A stretch of 64,000 nucleotides of DNA from NCBI GenBank assembly GCA_035578905.1, contig JAQJVL010000160.1, positions 1,649,560 to 1,713,559 on the forward strand. Direction: 5' to 3'. Below, in pieces: positions 23,395-33,409 of this stretch; the stretch's first letter is position 1, and the number at the start of each line of letters is the position of its first letter. The position numbers were made by a program, and so were the translations under genes. Under the pieces are notes generated by a model. It did no database searches, was not told where the DNA came from, and saw nothing but the letters and a program-made list of their open reading frames with translations. Source of the stretch: Stictocephala bisonia. Taxonomy: Eukaryota > Arthropoda > Insecta > Hemiptera > Membracidae.

Positions 23395-24195
23395 CTATCC
23401 ATCTCTGGGTATAAGGACATTCATGACTGTTCTTCTAAATCTTCCAACACCATCAGCAAAAGAATCCACTTCACCAGCCACATCGTTACCATATCTTTGT
23501 ATCCGTGTCATGACCGCATTCTGAAGATACTACCTGCCTTGACGCCTTGCAAAAAGTTCCACGGAGCAGGTGCGATGTCCAGTTCTAAAGTAGACTGACT
23601 GGAGAAGTTCTGGGCAGTCAATTTGGGAGTTCAGAATCTTGTATAGGAAGATCAGACCCTGAATAGTTTTTCGACTGGTTAGTGGAGACAAGTAGAGCAC
23701 TTCAGCAATATGCCCAATTGGCACCTCTCTGTAGGGATTGCCCAGACGAGTGCCCACGATGCGTAGAAACCTGTCCTGAATGTCCTGAAGCATTTTTGAG
23801 TGACCCATTTGATATGGATTCCACACAATCGCACAATATTCCAAAATACTTCTTACGAGCGTGCAGTAGAGGGTCCTTAGGATCACCACGTTGGTAAAAC
23901 CTCTAGTGATCCTAATGATGAAACCCAGCGTTCTACTCGCCTTATTGCAGATATTCTGAATATGAACATAAGGGTTTAGGGAAGCAGTTAACCATACTCC
24001 CAGATCACTAACCTCATGTTTCCTGGTGATGCTGACATTGTTAAGGGTGTAATCATAAATCATTGGGTTGAGGGAACGGTGGAAGGTAACAGCGCAACAC
24101 TTCTCTGAATTCAGCGACATAGCATTGAAAGAACACCAAATAAGAACTGAATTGATTAATTCAGTTCTTAATTGCCGGATGATAATGGGAAGCAG
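23395..24195 (-). pseudogene. non-LTR retrotransposon ORF2 relic (reverse transcriptase C-terminal half)
   Basis: The longest open piece (24120-23530) encodes 196 residues. They match the region downstream of the catalytic palm in Jockey/I-type non-LTR reverse transcriptases: SLNSEKC, VSDLGVWLTASL, CNKASRTLGFI, TLVRSILEYCAIVWNPYQ and DRFLRIVGTR. The frame reads on upstream through IWCSFNAM to about 24195. After an in-frame TAG next to RRQGR it continues with RIQRYGNDV and RRTVMNVLIPRDG to a final stop at 23395. The polymerase motifs (YADD) and endonuclease are absent, so this is a 5'-truncated, dead copy with at least one nonsense mutation. Such enzymes copy element RNA at a nicked chromosomal site; this one cannot. 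Confidence 0.9.
24141..24170. repeat. perfect 13-bp hairpin with 4-nt loop
   Basis: TAAGAACTGAATT (24141-24153) and AATTCAGTTCTTA (24158-24170) are perfect inverted copies. It lies inside the reverse-transcriptase relic and is consistent with its reading frame, so it may be chance within coding sequence. Confidence 0.6.
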
Positions 24196-24270
24196 AATTT
24201 AAATATCTATTGGTATGTGTAGGTGTCTGGTAAACAGAGTGGCCTATTCGTCCATCTCTTCTTCTCACAG

Positions 24271-24462
24271 TTAAAACGTCAAGGAAAAGCCATAAATGGT
24301 TTTTTTACCACAGTTAAAAAACATCACAGTTTGGGTGAAACGTCTGGTTATCTTGTAAATATTGTAGATAGTACTTTGACGCGGTTGTCACCGGATAATG
24401 TAGATTCTAGTTATGACACCGGCCGCTTAAGCCTACGTTCTAAAAAGATATGCCGTCCCTGA
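24271..24462 (+). CDS. possible 3'-terminal exon, function unknown
   Basis: A polypyrimidine tract ending TCTTCTTCTCACAG (splice-acceptor-like, ends 24270) precedes an open stretch that runs to TGA at 24462. The 63 or so residues are compositionally protein-like and not repeat-derived (for example NGFFTTVKKHH, GETSGYLVNIVDSTLTRLSP, SSYDTGRLSLRSKKICRP). An open frame with ATG also starts at 24223. I do not recognise the family and see no catalytic motif. It lies just upstream of a minus-strand retrotransposon relic, so it could equally be part of a transposon. No canonical AATAAA was seen shortly downstream. Confidence 0.3.
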   Translation, partial: LKRQGKAINGFFTTVKKHHSLGETSGYLVNIVDSTLTRLSPDNVDSSYDTGRLSLRSKKICRP

Positions 24463-26394
24463 ACATCAATTTATTGAAAATTAATTAAAGTCGTATAACT
24501 AACCTTCATACTTTCCACCTCATACTTATAGGTGATATTTGTAAACATAGCCTTAAATGTTTGTTTCATTGTTACAATGACATTAAAAAGTACTATAACT
24601 TTAAAAAACTTTCAGAGTAGTGGCTCAATGATTTAGGATTTGGACTGTAAAGATCAAAATCCAAGGTAAATATCAACTGAGCCAACGGAAGAAAAACGGA
24701 ATTTGAGACAAGGCACTTGTATAAAATATTACACTCCTGAAGCTGTACATGGCCGTTCTATTTAAGAAATGTTTTTTTTAAAAGATTTAACTTGCCAACA
24801 GCTTTTGCTTCGCTAAGGGGCGTTTCTCTACGCTTACTAACTATTCCCTCCGTGTTTATATCAAAACTATCGGATTGATATAAACGTTCAACCTGCTGCA
24901 TTTCTCTTGGACAGCTTAGATAAAAACATAGGTCTATAAAACCCTTAAGGAGGTACAAATTAGTGCAGTCGTGTCAGAATTAGTAACAATTACCTTAATA
25001 AGTTCGTAGTGAAACCAAATTAGCACAGGTTTTGTTTGTTTTATATTTTTGTATCATCTGTTTTTATGATTTATTAAGTTAAATCAATGCCAATATTACT
25101 CTTATGGGAAAAGGTTAAATGTTGAGGGACTATTTCTACTATTTACGAATGGAATTTCGGAGAAGAAGAGAACATCTTTTCTTAGCCTCTTTGACGTAAA
25201 AACTAACTTCCCTCCAAACTTAACCTAAATCTGTTCTGTGGCTCTGAAGACTGTTACGATCACTTTGGGATAGTATATTTTAAGATTAGTGTGTGAATTT
25301 TAAAATTAGTAACCATCTTGATCTCTTAAATCAAGGTAGTATGAGAGATTTTGAATGGATTAGTTGGTTTTACATCAATTCGTTGCATGTAAATTTGGCA
25401 TTAGTAAAATATCATTTGGTTTTCCAGTTGAACTGATAAATAATAATTAAAAAAGGAAGTAAAATACTCGGACCTTAACACTTCTATAAAAAAAGCGATT
25501 TGTAATGTTTCATTATTTAGTGAATCGAGGAACTAAACAAAACAAAATGTTTAAAAGTTTACACGAGTGTAAAAGTTACTTCGACCACGTAAAAAAGATG
25601 GTTAATATTTTTTCCTGGATCACCCTATGGAAACAAAGTTGTAGAGCTGATTTACATAATAAAACTAGATAGATTTAACCTATTATAAAGATCCTGCTCA
25701 ACTTTTATTTACTCCTGGTATAGATACATTCTTGTAGAATTCCTCAGTAAATTGGCTTACCAAACTACAACATTTATTCACTTATCAACCACAGTCTCAT
25801 ATAATTTCCATTATTTTTCTGTGAGTTACTTTATCATAAAAAAAAATTTTCCACCTCTGCCTATTATTAGTAAATGACCATCTGTAACAAATTGATATTA
25901 TTAACCATATACACGACGTAATCACTAATGATAATCTTTCCAAACAATTTATCATACAATAATATAATATCACCTCATATCTGGTATTTACAATATGTTA
26001 TCAATACAAAAATAATATTACAATATGGATGGCAGATTGTAATGTTGTATTATACACTAAACCACAGAATATAGACAGATACAGAAGCCCCACGGTATAG
26101 GAAATAATGAAACTGGCAGTACGTGGTATTTCTCAAAATGAAGTCGTTGAGACGGTCCCTAACTGGCGTGGCGTTGCCAGATCATAGTGCGGGATTCCCG
26201 TTTTCCCACAGTGGAGGGAGGAATACAGAATGGACAGACAAAACTCCAACCGACAGTCAGACAGGGCACTGAGGGCAAGGTCCGGAATAGGCCTACCCCC
26301 GCTTACGTTCACTGAGTTGCATTTACTCCGCGTATTTTGACCCTATACATCCTCTTGTTTGAATTTTAGCCAAATTCTTCTAATACATAATTTA
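24463..26394. other. mostly unassigned AT-rich sequence with short repeat-like pieces
   Basis: About 24615-24690 has the words GTGGCTCAATGATTTAGGAT and GATCAAAATCC, reminiscent of a decayed tRNA-derived SINE. A minus-strand frame at 24958-24758 (66 residues, with CPREMQQVERLYQS) is not obviously low-complexity but has no recognisable domain. About 26060-26340 is more GC-rich and looks like an interspersed repeat. Its 32-nt segment at 26063-26094 matches 34872-34903 exactly in the opposite orientation. Confidence 0.4.
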
Positions 26395-27031
26395 CTAGCT
26401 GAACCCGGCGGACGTTGTCTCGCCTTTCATTTTTCATTGACATACCAAAATTCGGGCAGCTTCCAAGCGTGCTTCTGTCTCTCTAGATGTTTCAGCAGCT
26501 CTAATAGCTGAAAGAATTCGAGCATTTTTGCTTCTTCTATCAATATTAGATTTTTTAGGAGCCATGTCATAAAAAGTAAACTGAAAAACAAATAATTATT
26601 TATTTTTTATTTTCACGTTTAACCACATGTTTTAATTACCGAGGAAAAAAGGTTAATACCAAATACAGATCACCCGATCAAGTAAAAGTAGTGTGTGCTA
26701 CACTCTCAAGGTGAAATGTAGAACTACAATAAATCAAAACATATACAGGGCTGTTGTTGTGAGAACTTCAATCTGCTTATGGCATGTGAAACTACATTAA
26801 ACCACACAGTCATATGTTTTTTGTAAACAATTCAGATTCTCCATTTGAATAACATGGGATCTTTAGGAGCCTGTGGGGTGGGACCCTGTGAACGGATCTG
26901 CATCAACCTTTACAGAAACCATCTCGGGAGTATACAGGATAACATCCCAAAGTTTCATGGCGATCGGTTGGATGGTTTGGTAGCACATAAACTTCAAATA
27001 TATATACAAACATCCTCTTTTATAATATAGA
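26395..27031 (-). mobile_element. complete non-autonomous Helitron
   Basis: On the minus strand the element begins TCTATATTATAAAAGAGGAT and ends GGGTTCAGCTAG. These are the 5'-TC and 3'-CTRR ends of Helitrons, which move by rolling-circle replication. It sits between an A (complement of 27032) and a T (complement of 26394), exactly the A|T insertion site expected, and makes no target duplication. Near the 3' end a GC-rich CGTCCGCCGGG stretch lies where the terminal hairpin is usually found, though I could not draw a strong stem. It carries only a small fragment of the Rep/helicase protein, so it would need helicase from elsewhere. Confidence 0.85.
26434..26565 (-). pseudogene. Helitron Rep/helicase N-terminal fragment
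   Basis: An ATG at 26565 opens a 43-residue frame (MAPKKSNIDRRSKNARILSA, then AIRAAETSRETEARLEAAR) that stops at 26434. It resembles the extreme N-terminus of Helitron-encoded Rep-helicases in arthropods, which is Lys/Arg/Glu-rich and helical. It lies close to the 3' end of the element, opposite to where an N-terminus would sit in an autonomous copy. It therefore appears captured or left by internal deletion. Too short to be functional. Family assignment is from memory of the motif, not a search. Confidence 0.65.
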
Positions 27032-28350
27032 TACGTTGAGCAAATGAAACGTATTTTATGCACTTCTAAATAAAGGGGATTGTTTAATTGTATTCTTAAT
27101 AAACAAGTTTATGAAACATTTATGATAATTTATCAAATTAAATTATGAAACAATTCATTGTTTAAGGAAGATAAAATAACGATGGATGATAAGAAAACCA
27201 AATTTTTATTCTGCCGTTAGCTTGGGCATTGTCAGTGATATTACACCACGAGGAACTATAAAATATAACATATAATTTAGACATACATACTATACAGAAT
27301 GTATTCACCAAAATTTCTCAATACATCCCTCTCATAAGCTCATTATTTTTATTCATTTTTATTAGGGCTTACTATTTTTAAACCTTTCAATTTGCCAAAT
27401 TGATTGATTTTTTTACTTGTTTTATACCGACTGAATATCATCAATGTTTATAGATAGTATATACTGTATCTGAGCAGATACAGAGACAAGCAAATTGTAT
27501 TGATGGCACCTGCTTATAAGGATCCTTGAAACATATAATTAGAAGTTATACTTTTAACTATCGATAAATTTATGAACTATTTACATTAATAAACATTTGA
27601 TTAAACCCAAAAACAAGACATAAATTGTTACATAAATACGCCCTAAAAGTGTTATACAATACAAAATAAATACTGTAAACACATAGTAAACATATAGACT
27701 ATTTTAAAAATTATATCTTATCACCAAAATTTCTCATATCTCGATCTTTCATAACCACATTATTTTTATTCATCTTACTCAACCCTCTATTTTCGACATC
27801 CCTTTTCAAATTTTTAAACCTTTCAATTTGGCCAATTTAATAGGGTGCTTCTTACTGCTTGAAGATACTTTAAAATGGACAGATTAAGAGACAAAAAAGG
27901 AATATTGGTGACACAGTTAAAAGACTGATTTATATCCAAGTCTTTAGAACAGATAAAAGTCTTAAACACAATTACTAAGAGAAATTAAATTATCAAATTA
28001 TGTATGGAAAAATAACCATACAAATTAGTTACTTCACAAGACAATTTGTTTGTCATGACATTCAAATGACCACTACTCTGTAAAGGATAATCCTTTCCAA
28101 GTCCAGTTTGCGACAATTAATTCTCTAAAATAGACCTTTCATTGAATACCAAACTTGGCTTAGATTTAAGATGTTCGTTCAACTCCTCACGGCCCGTACC
28201 AATGAAAGGATGAAAAGTCACTAATGGTATGAAAAAGTAGGTTTTTGTGACCAAGATGATGTGCAAGATTTCACTTTTATATGTTAGGTCATATAACAGC
28301 TGTGACAGCGTTTCTATATTTTTTTCACATTGTATGCACGCTATGTACAT
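27032..28350. other. AT-rich stretch with a diverged direct duplication
   Basis: A block at about 27306-27410 (CACCAAAATTTCTCA, CATTATTTTTATTCAT, TTTTAAACCTTTCAATTTG) recurs in order at about 27722-27840, 416 bp away, suggesting an old tandem duplication. No gene seen. The open frames around 28117-28350 have no recognisable motifs. Confidence 0.55.
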
Positions 28351-28494
28351 GTTGCCGACGTTTCAAGTGCATTGCAGTTTCATCTTCAGGGCAACACACT
28401 CTGTTACTAGATCCACAGAGTATATGTAATGTACCTGGTGATGAGTATGTCGCCCTGAAGATGAGAGCTGCAATGCACTCGAAACGTCGGCAAC
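28351..28494. ncRNA. inverted pair of hammerhead-ribozyme-like motifs (Penelope-type repeat)
   Basis: Plus strand, 28447-28496: GCC (28452-28454), CTGAAGA box (28455-28461), an imperfect stem II (62-80), GAAA (28481-28484), then ACGT forming a minimal self-complementary helix III, C (28488) as cleavage base, and GGC closing helix I. Helix I extends to 7 of 8 pairs. The minus strand of 28351-28392 has the same layout, with GCC-CTGAAGA ... GAAACGTC-GGC and 8 pairs including one G-U. One extra U follows each CUGAAGA box. Hammerheads of this kind are known in Penelope-like retroelements, where they process terminal repeats. No Penelope reverse transcriptase or GIY-YIG domain is nearby, so this is a solo repeat. 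Confidence 0.6.
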
Positions 28495-28500
28495 ATCTAA

Positions 28501-29159
28501 TTAGTGTACATAGCAATCAGACACGGTCCTACTCGGATTATGATAATGTAAATAGTTTGGTCGGACGTGGAGTTTATATCAAACTGGTTTCACTTATTCA
28601 TTTTAACGATTAGTCACCAAATACGAATGTGGGTATACTTTTGCTGCAGGAAATGTATCGCATAGATTAGTGAAGTAAGGTGTGTGAATGGTGTGCGACT
28701 GCAGCATTCGTCACATTCACTCCGTGAACGCTGATAGCGCTACCATAAGGTTGAAGACGGGCTTTGCCAAACACTTTAACATTTTAATTTAGTATTTTTC
28801 AGTTTAATCATGGCATTATTACAGTTTTAGACAATAGAAGATAATTGACAATGCGGGGACAAGACGCAGAAGACGTTTGATTAATTTATATTAACACATA
28901 GCACAAATGGCTCGAGGAAAATAATCTAGGCCTAAATGATGTGTATTATTTAAAAAATGTCTTTCACTTACCACATTTCTCCATGTACACTAGTGATAGG
29001 TGTTTTGGGAACCTTAACATCCGCAGAGATTCTATTTGTATAAATTTTTATACTTTCTCTAACACAAACTGTCGTAGTCTTTCTTTCTCTCCATTAAAAC
29101 ACCAAGTTATAACAAGACACAATGATAAAATAACCGAAACCAAACCAATTTTATTCAGA
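28501..29159. other. unassigned sequence
   Basis: Mixed composition. The open frame 28281-28613 runs through the hammerhead-like repeat and is not credible as a gene. Nothing else supported. Confidence 0.45.
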
Positions 29160-29555
29160 AACTAGGGCACACCCCTGCCCGCTTCGCATTCCAACCCCGT
29201 CGTCACTCGCTGTGCTCGTGAGATATGGGTCACCTGCGGCCTCGTGGGGGAGCTCGGCCTTCGGCCACGCCAAGACGCTCTGCTACAGGCCTTGCGGGGG
29301 ATGGTTCGGCTTGCGTTCTCACCAAGACACTCTGCTACAGTCCCATTTGAGGAACTCGGCCTGCGCCCTCGTGGAAGAGCTCGGCCTACGGCCTCGCCAA
29401 GACGCTCTTCTACAGGCAGTTATGGAACTCGGCCTACGGCCTCGAGGGGAAAGTTCAGCTTGCGGCCTCACCAAGATACTGCTACAGTCCATTTGTGGAT
29501 CTCGGCATGTCGCCTCGTGAGAAAGATCGGCCCTCTGCCTCGTCAGGATTTTTAA
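29160..29555 (+). repeat. GC-rich tandem repeat, ~60-bp units
   Basis: Diverged copies of a unit with GAGCTCGGCCTACGGCCTCG followed by CCAAGACGCTCTGCTACAG recur about six times, in strong contrast to the AT-rich surroundings. Two overlapping frames remain open (29212-29520, 29244-29555) because of the repeat and low stop density; I do not call a protein. Confidence 0.8.
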
Positions 29556-29579
29556 CCAGTATGACCATTAATTTTGTTT

Positions 29580-30000
29580 TTTTGGGGCAGCGGAACTCCT
29601 AAACATAGACTTTTCTCAAATCTGATGGTAAAGTAGTATTTAAGAGAAAAAATACTTTTATTTTGATACCCCACTTGAGTGTATTAGTTTGACATAAGTA
29701 CTCAATTTTGGGTTTTGGAGCTTCTTTTTATTTGGGAGGGGGGGGCAGAACCCTTAAACGTTGTCTCTTCCAAGATGTAAAGGTAAAATGTAATTTTTGA
29801 GATAAATGCCTATAGTTTGATGCTCCACTTGTAAGTTTTATTTTTTTACTACCCTTTTACTGGTTTTAGGAGTTTTTTGTTTTGTCTTAGGAGCATGTAC
29901 CCCTTAATATTCATCCTGTTCAAAATCTGATATTGTATTTATTTTCAGGAGAGAAATGGCTTTAAATTGATACCTTACTTGAGTAAATTAGATCCGTTTT
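29580..30000 (+). repeat. ancient degenerate tandem repeat, ~155-bp units
   Basis: Three diverged units begin near 29584, 29740 and 29888. Each has in order a GGGGCAG/GGAGCATG lead, a CCCTTAA/CTCCTAAAC word, TTCAAAATCTGAT-like sequence, a GAGA(T/A)AAA stretch and TTTGATRCCYCACTTG or equivalent. The overall order is clear although identity is low. Confidence 0.55.
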
Positions 30001-30584
30001 TTAAATTTTTACGTTTTTAACATTTTCAGTTTTTGAGTCCCCGATACCACATATATTTGAATTATTAAGCTGAAATTCATATATAAGGTGCGCGTTTGTT
30101 ACACGTGTAGAACTGTGAATGTTTTGATATTTTACTTAAGATTTTCTTCAACTTAGGTAATAAAAACTACTTTTTAGTGATTTTTTCCATTGGGGACATT
30201 GGGGAAGTTTTGGGGTAAAAAGGCCACCATCTTGTTTATGAGTGAAAGAAGTAAACTTTTGTGAATTTTTCTGGAGGTTTCAGACAGAGAGCTTCAATTC
30301 AAGTATACTAAGAGGCCGGGAAATGCCTCAACATTTAGTGTCAGTAAGCCAGTCAATCACTACATCGAGCTTTATAATATATAGATTGACTGAGTTTTAT
30401 TCAGAATTTTTTTTACAGACGGAAAGGATGCAGGAAGTAGATCTACACGTGATGGGCGTGCATTCTATGAACTTTGCCTCAAATATTATTTTCCGTCTAG
30501 TTTGAAGGAAACAGTATTCGTTCTAACATATGAGACGCCGACAAAACGTTGTGCGTATTTTAAGGCGAATATGAACGATGATAT
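30001..30584. other. unassigned sequence
   Basis: No domain recognised in the 30242-30505 open frame and no repeat structure seen. Confidence 0.4.
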
Positions 30585-30825
30585 GAGTGTAGTCTGGTTA
30601 CTAACTGAGTTTAACTGTTCCTCAGAAAGTGTAATTTATTAATAGCCCAACAGCCAGGGCAACTATCAGACCTGCAGCTTTCCGTAAAATCCGAACCACG
30701 TGGTGTTGGTCTGATTTTCAGCTAACAGACAAGTCTGACACTCAGTTCTCTTCCCTACACAACATCAAAACCTACCATCCAACATGAACACCCCATACGT
30801 CTGTAGTAGTGTCCACGTCAATGGC
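30585..30825 (-). repeat. dispersed repeat copy B, SINE-like
   Basis: Read on the minus strand this matches 10865-11110 over most of its length (GTTGTGTAGGGAAGAGAAC, CACGTGGTTCGGATTTTACG, GGGCTATTAATAAAT, AACTCAGTTAGTAAC). The T-arm-like hairpin is less perfect here. It lies immediately beside the Transib insertion site. Confidence 0.7.
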
Positions 30826-30839
30826 AACCATTGTGCGGA

Positions 30840-30844
30840 CGCCG
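30840..30844. repeat. Transib 5-bp target site duplication, left
   Basis: CGCCG directly abuts the left terminal CACAGTG and is identical to 33449-33453. Transib elements are known to make 5-bp GC-rich duplications. Confidence 0.92.
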
Positions 30845-30883
30845 CACAGTGGAGTATTTGACCTAAAATCCTGGCCAAAAAGC
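30845..30883 (+). repeat. Transib left terminal inverted repeat, RSS-like
   Basis: Starts with heptamer CACAGTG. After a 23-nt spacing, positions 31-39 read CCAAAAAGC, matching the recombination-signal nonamer ACAAAAACC at 7 of 9 positions. The right end has the same heptamer, with CCAAAATTA (5 of 9) at the same spacing. The similarity of Transib ends to a 23-bp-spacer signal is established for the superfamily; the fit here is counted by eye. Confidence 0.85.
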
Positions 30884-31137
30884 TTAAAATTATAATGTAC
30901 TCAACAGTCATGTGTTTGGTATTGTAGGAAAGCTGATGAAATGGCGCATCTAATAGCGTCTGTCTCGGCGGCATGAGTCACATCCAGCGCTGGCGAAGGC
31001 CAGTTGAGTATACACTCTTCTCGTGTATGGACGTGATTTTGCTCTGCTTTTTTTCAGTTTATAGTTTTACATTTTATTTATTTACTGCCTTGGACACTAT
31101 CGGAGAGATTTGAGCTTCGGTGGTCGTTTGATTGAAG

Positions 31138-31747
31138 GTAACTACCTCATATTTGTAAATTTGTATGTGGTATATTATTATGAGAAGTCATGTATCAGGG
31201 TTTTTATTAATAAAATTAGTAAATAAAAAACATTTATTTTGTATTTAAAAAGCCGAAAGTACGTTTGTCGGGCCTTGTCGGCCCTTTTATAATATACGGT
31301 TTTGTTTATTATAATACACAGAGATTAGAATTTAAATAAAATGTCTCACATATTCGTTCCTTTTAAAATAAAAAAACTATGAAAGAGTTGATGAACTGTA
31401 GAAAAAATCACTTCTTCGCAACTTCATGTTGTTGATATCCTTTGTAACACATAACACATTTATTAAAAAAGCGATTTTCAACTGTTTATAATGATTACTT
31501 ACGTTTGGGCTTGTTAAAAAGTGGTATTGTGTACTTCTAATGCTTGTGAACACTTGAAATATTGTTAGTTTAGCATATTTTATGATTTACCACACTAAAA
31601 AAAACCATAACATTTTTTAATTGATTATTTTACGAAAAGTACTGTTTGTTCCTTCAAAACTGTAGTTGGATAATACAGCTGTGTAGTGTGAATTACATTG
31701 CTTAAAATGCAGGAGTTATTTTTATTTATAAGAATATATATTTTCAG
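31138..31747 (+). other. predicted 5'-UTR intron of the Transib gene
   Basis: A donor-like AAG|GTAACT at 31137/31138 and an acceptor-like TATATTTTCAG ending at 31747 bracket an AT-rich stretch. The acceptor is 8 nt before the ATG at 31756, so the intron would lie wholly in the leader. Inferred from consensus only. Confidence 0.4.
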
Positions 31748-31755
31748 ATTTGTAG

Positions 31756-32964
31756 ATGGAACATGAAATACTTCGCAGTTTTCTTTATGAGCTCGTCAAA
31801 GAATCTCAAAGCAGGTTAATAGAAGAAAAGCTTCAGTACATGGAGAACTGTATAGCTGACCGTTACAGGTGCCCTGAAGAGGAAAGAGGAAAGCTCAATA
31901 GATCATTAAGATATTTTAAGTCAGATTTAAAAAAAAGATGGTCTTTAAGCAATAATATAGAGACAAGATTTTTGAAAAAAAATGAAGAGTGGTTGAGGGG
32001 AACAGTGAAAATTCAAAACTTTGCTTCAGGTTCTTCCGGAAGGCCTGAGAAGGATTTTAAATCTTGTAACGAGAGGACAAAATGTAGAAAAACCGAGGAG
32101 CTTAGGCAGCAATCAACTCCTGAAGAGCTGACCTATGCTGCTTGTATGAGTCAGAGGGCATCAGGTAACGCAAATGCTGCTGTTATGATAAAGAAAATTA
32201 CTGAAACCCAAACTAAAGCCTCGAAATTTAAGAAATCTCTACAACTTTTAGAGAAAACCAAAAGCTTAAAAAACTCTCCATTGAAAGCTCTTTCCATGTT
32301 AGTTGATGCTGATCTCACCAAGAATCAGTACGAAACTATAAGATCTTATAATAAAAAGTTATACCCTTGCTACTCTATCGTTAAAAAAGCTAAACTAGAT
32401 TGCTACCCCAGAGATGACTCAATTTGTATTTCAGAAACATTAGCAGAAGTCAAATTGCAGGCTTTGTTAGACCACACTGCTTTAAGATTGTGTCAGTATT
32501 TAGACGAAGTGTTAGGTAATTTAACTTTAAATGAGCAAAGTGAGTTAGAACTTATATCTAAGTGGGGCTGTGATGGGTCCCAGCAGTTACAGTTTAAACA
32601 AAAATTCAGTAATGTTGGTGAAAGTGATGCCAACACATTCCAGAGTTCGCTAGTCCCTTTGCAGCTAATTTCTAACAAAGGCTCAATGTCAAATGTTGTT
32701 TGGCAGAACCCAACCCCATCATCAACTAGGTTCTGCAGACCTATACGCATACGATTTGTTCACGAAACAGTTGATATCACTAAAGAAGAAATTGAGTATG
32801 TTGAACAACAAACCGAACATCTAACCGAAACCGAGGTTCCTACACAACTTGGAGTTGCTAAAATAAAACATAAGATGGTCTTTACCATGGTTGATGGAAA
32901 GGTTTGTAATGCTGCTATGGGGATAACATCTACCATGCGTTGCAACGTCTGCGGTCTTTATTAA
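31756..32964 (+). pseudogene. Transib transposase, N-terminal 402 residues (C-terminal half missing)
   Basis: DDE-type cut-and-paste transposase of the Transib/RAG1 group, acting on the terminal repeats of its own element in the nucleus. Residues 1-100 form a Lys/Glu-rich helical region; there is no sign of a RING domain. About residues 160-250 match the conserved region ahead of the first catalytic site (SPLKALSMLVDADLTKNQY, LLDHTALRL). Asp273 in KWGCDGS is the likely first catalytic Asp and Asp380 in FTMVDGKVCNA the likely second. STRFCRPIRI (about 322-332) lies between them. Cys396 and Cys399 in CNVCG match the first zinc-binding CxxC of RAG1-type enzymes. The frame then stops after LY. 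Known relatives are about 650-700 residues, so roughly 300 residues with the catalytic Glu and second zinc pair are absent. The remaining frame is uninterrupted, which implies recent loss or retention as a truncated protein. Confidence 0.85.
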
Positions 32965-33409
32965 TAATTGTTTTAATCATTATCTTTACCTATGTATATG
33001 TGCATTATTTATTTCCTTTTGGGAAACGTTTTATTTCTTTATTTTTATATGAACTAAAAGTAAAAATATTATATTTTCTTTTGTACCTTTTTCAATTACG
33101 TTTTAAAAGTATCAAAGTTAAGTACAGTAAGAGGTCTTTAGTAGAGTTAACTCGTACATGATGCTATGTACAAATAGTTACAATTATTGTAACAAAGTGT
33201 TCAACAATAAATTGTAAACTTATTAAAAAGTGTTTACAAAATAATGTCTTTTGATTATCCTTTATGACACCATATTTAGAGATAAATAATTATATAAATT
33301 AAAAATAATTTGTTGATTTTTTAAATCTTGTTCATAATATATACTGTTATAAATAAACAAATATTGTAAGAAAAAATAGAGTGATTAAAAATAGATTTCG
33401 GCGACAACC
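32965..33409 (+). other. Transib 3' non-coding part, AT-rich
   Basis: AT-rich sequence with no trace of the missing transposase C-terminus in any frame that I could recognise. AATAAA at about 33206-33211 and 33352 could serve as polyadenylation signals. Confidence 0.5.

Noticed and set aside
24758..24958. Minus-strand 66-residue frame with protein-like composition
   Set aside because: No recognisable domain and no clear splice sites; kept only as a note within the unassigned stretch.
28281..28613. 110-residue plus-strand frame
   Set aside because: It runs through both arms of the inverted hammerhead-like repeat and has no motif.
29212..29555. GC-rich overlapping open frames of about 100 residues
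   Set aside because: They cover a degenerate ~60-bp tandem repeat and are open in two frames at once; no domain is recognisable.
31756..32964. A domesticated host RAG1-like gene
   Set aside because: It lies between transposon ends with perfect target duplications and is truncated before the catalytic Glu; a transposon copy explains it fully.
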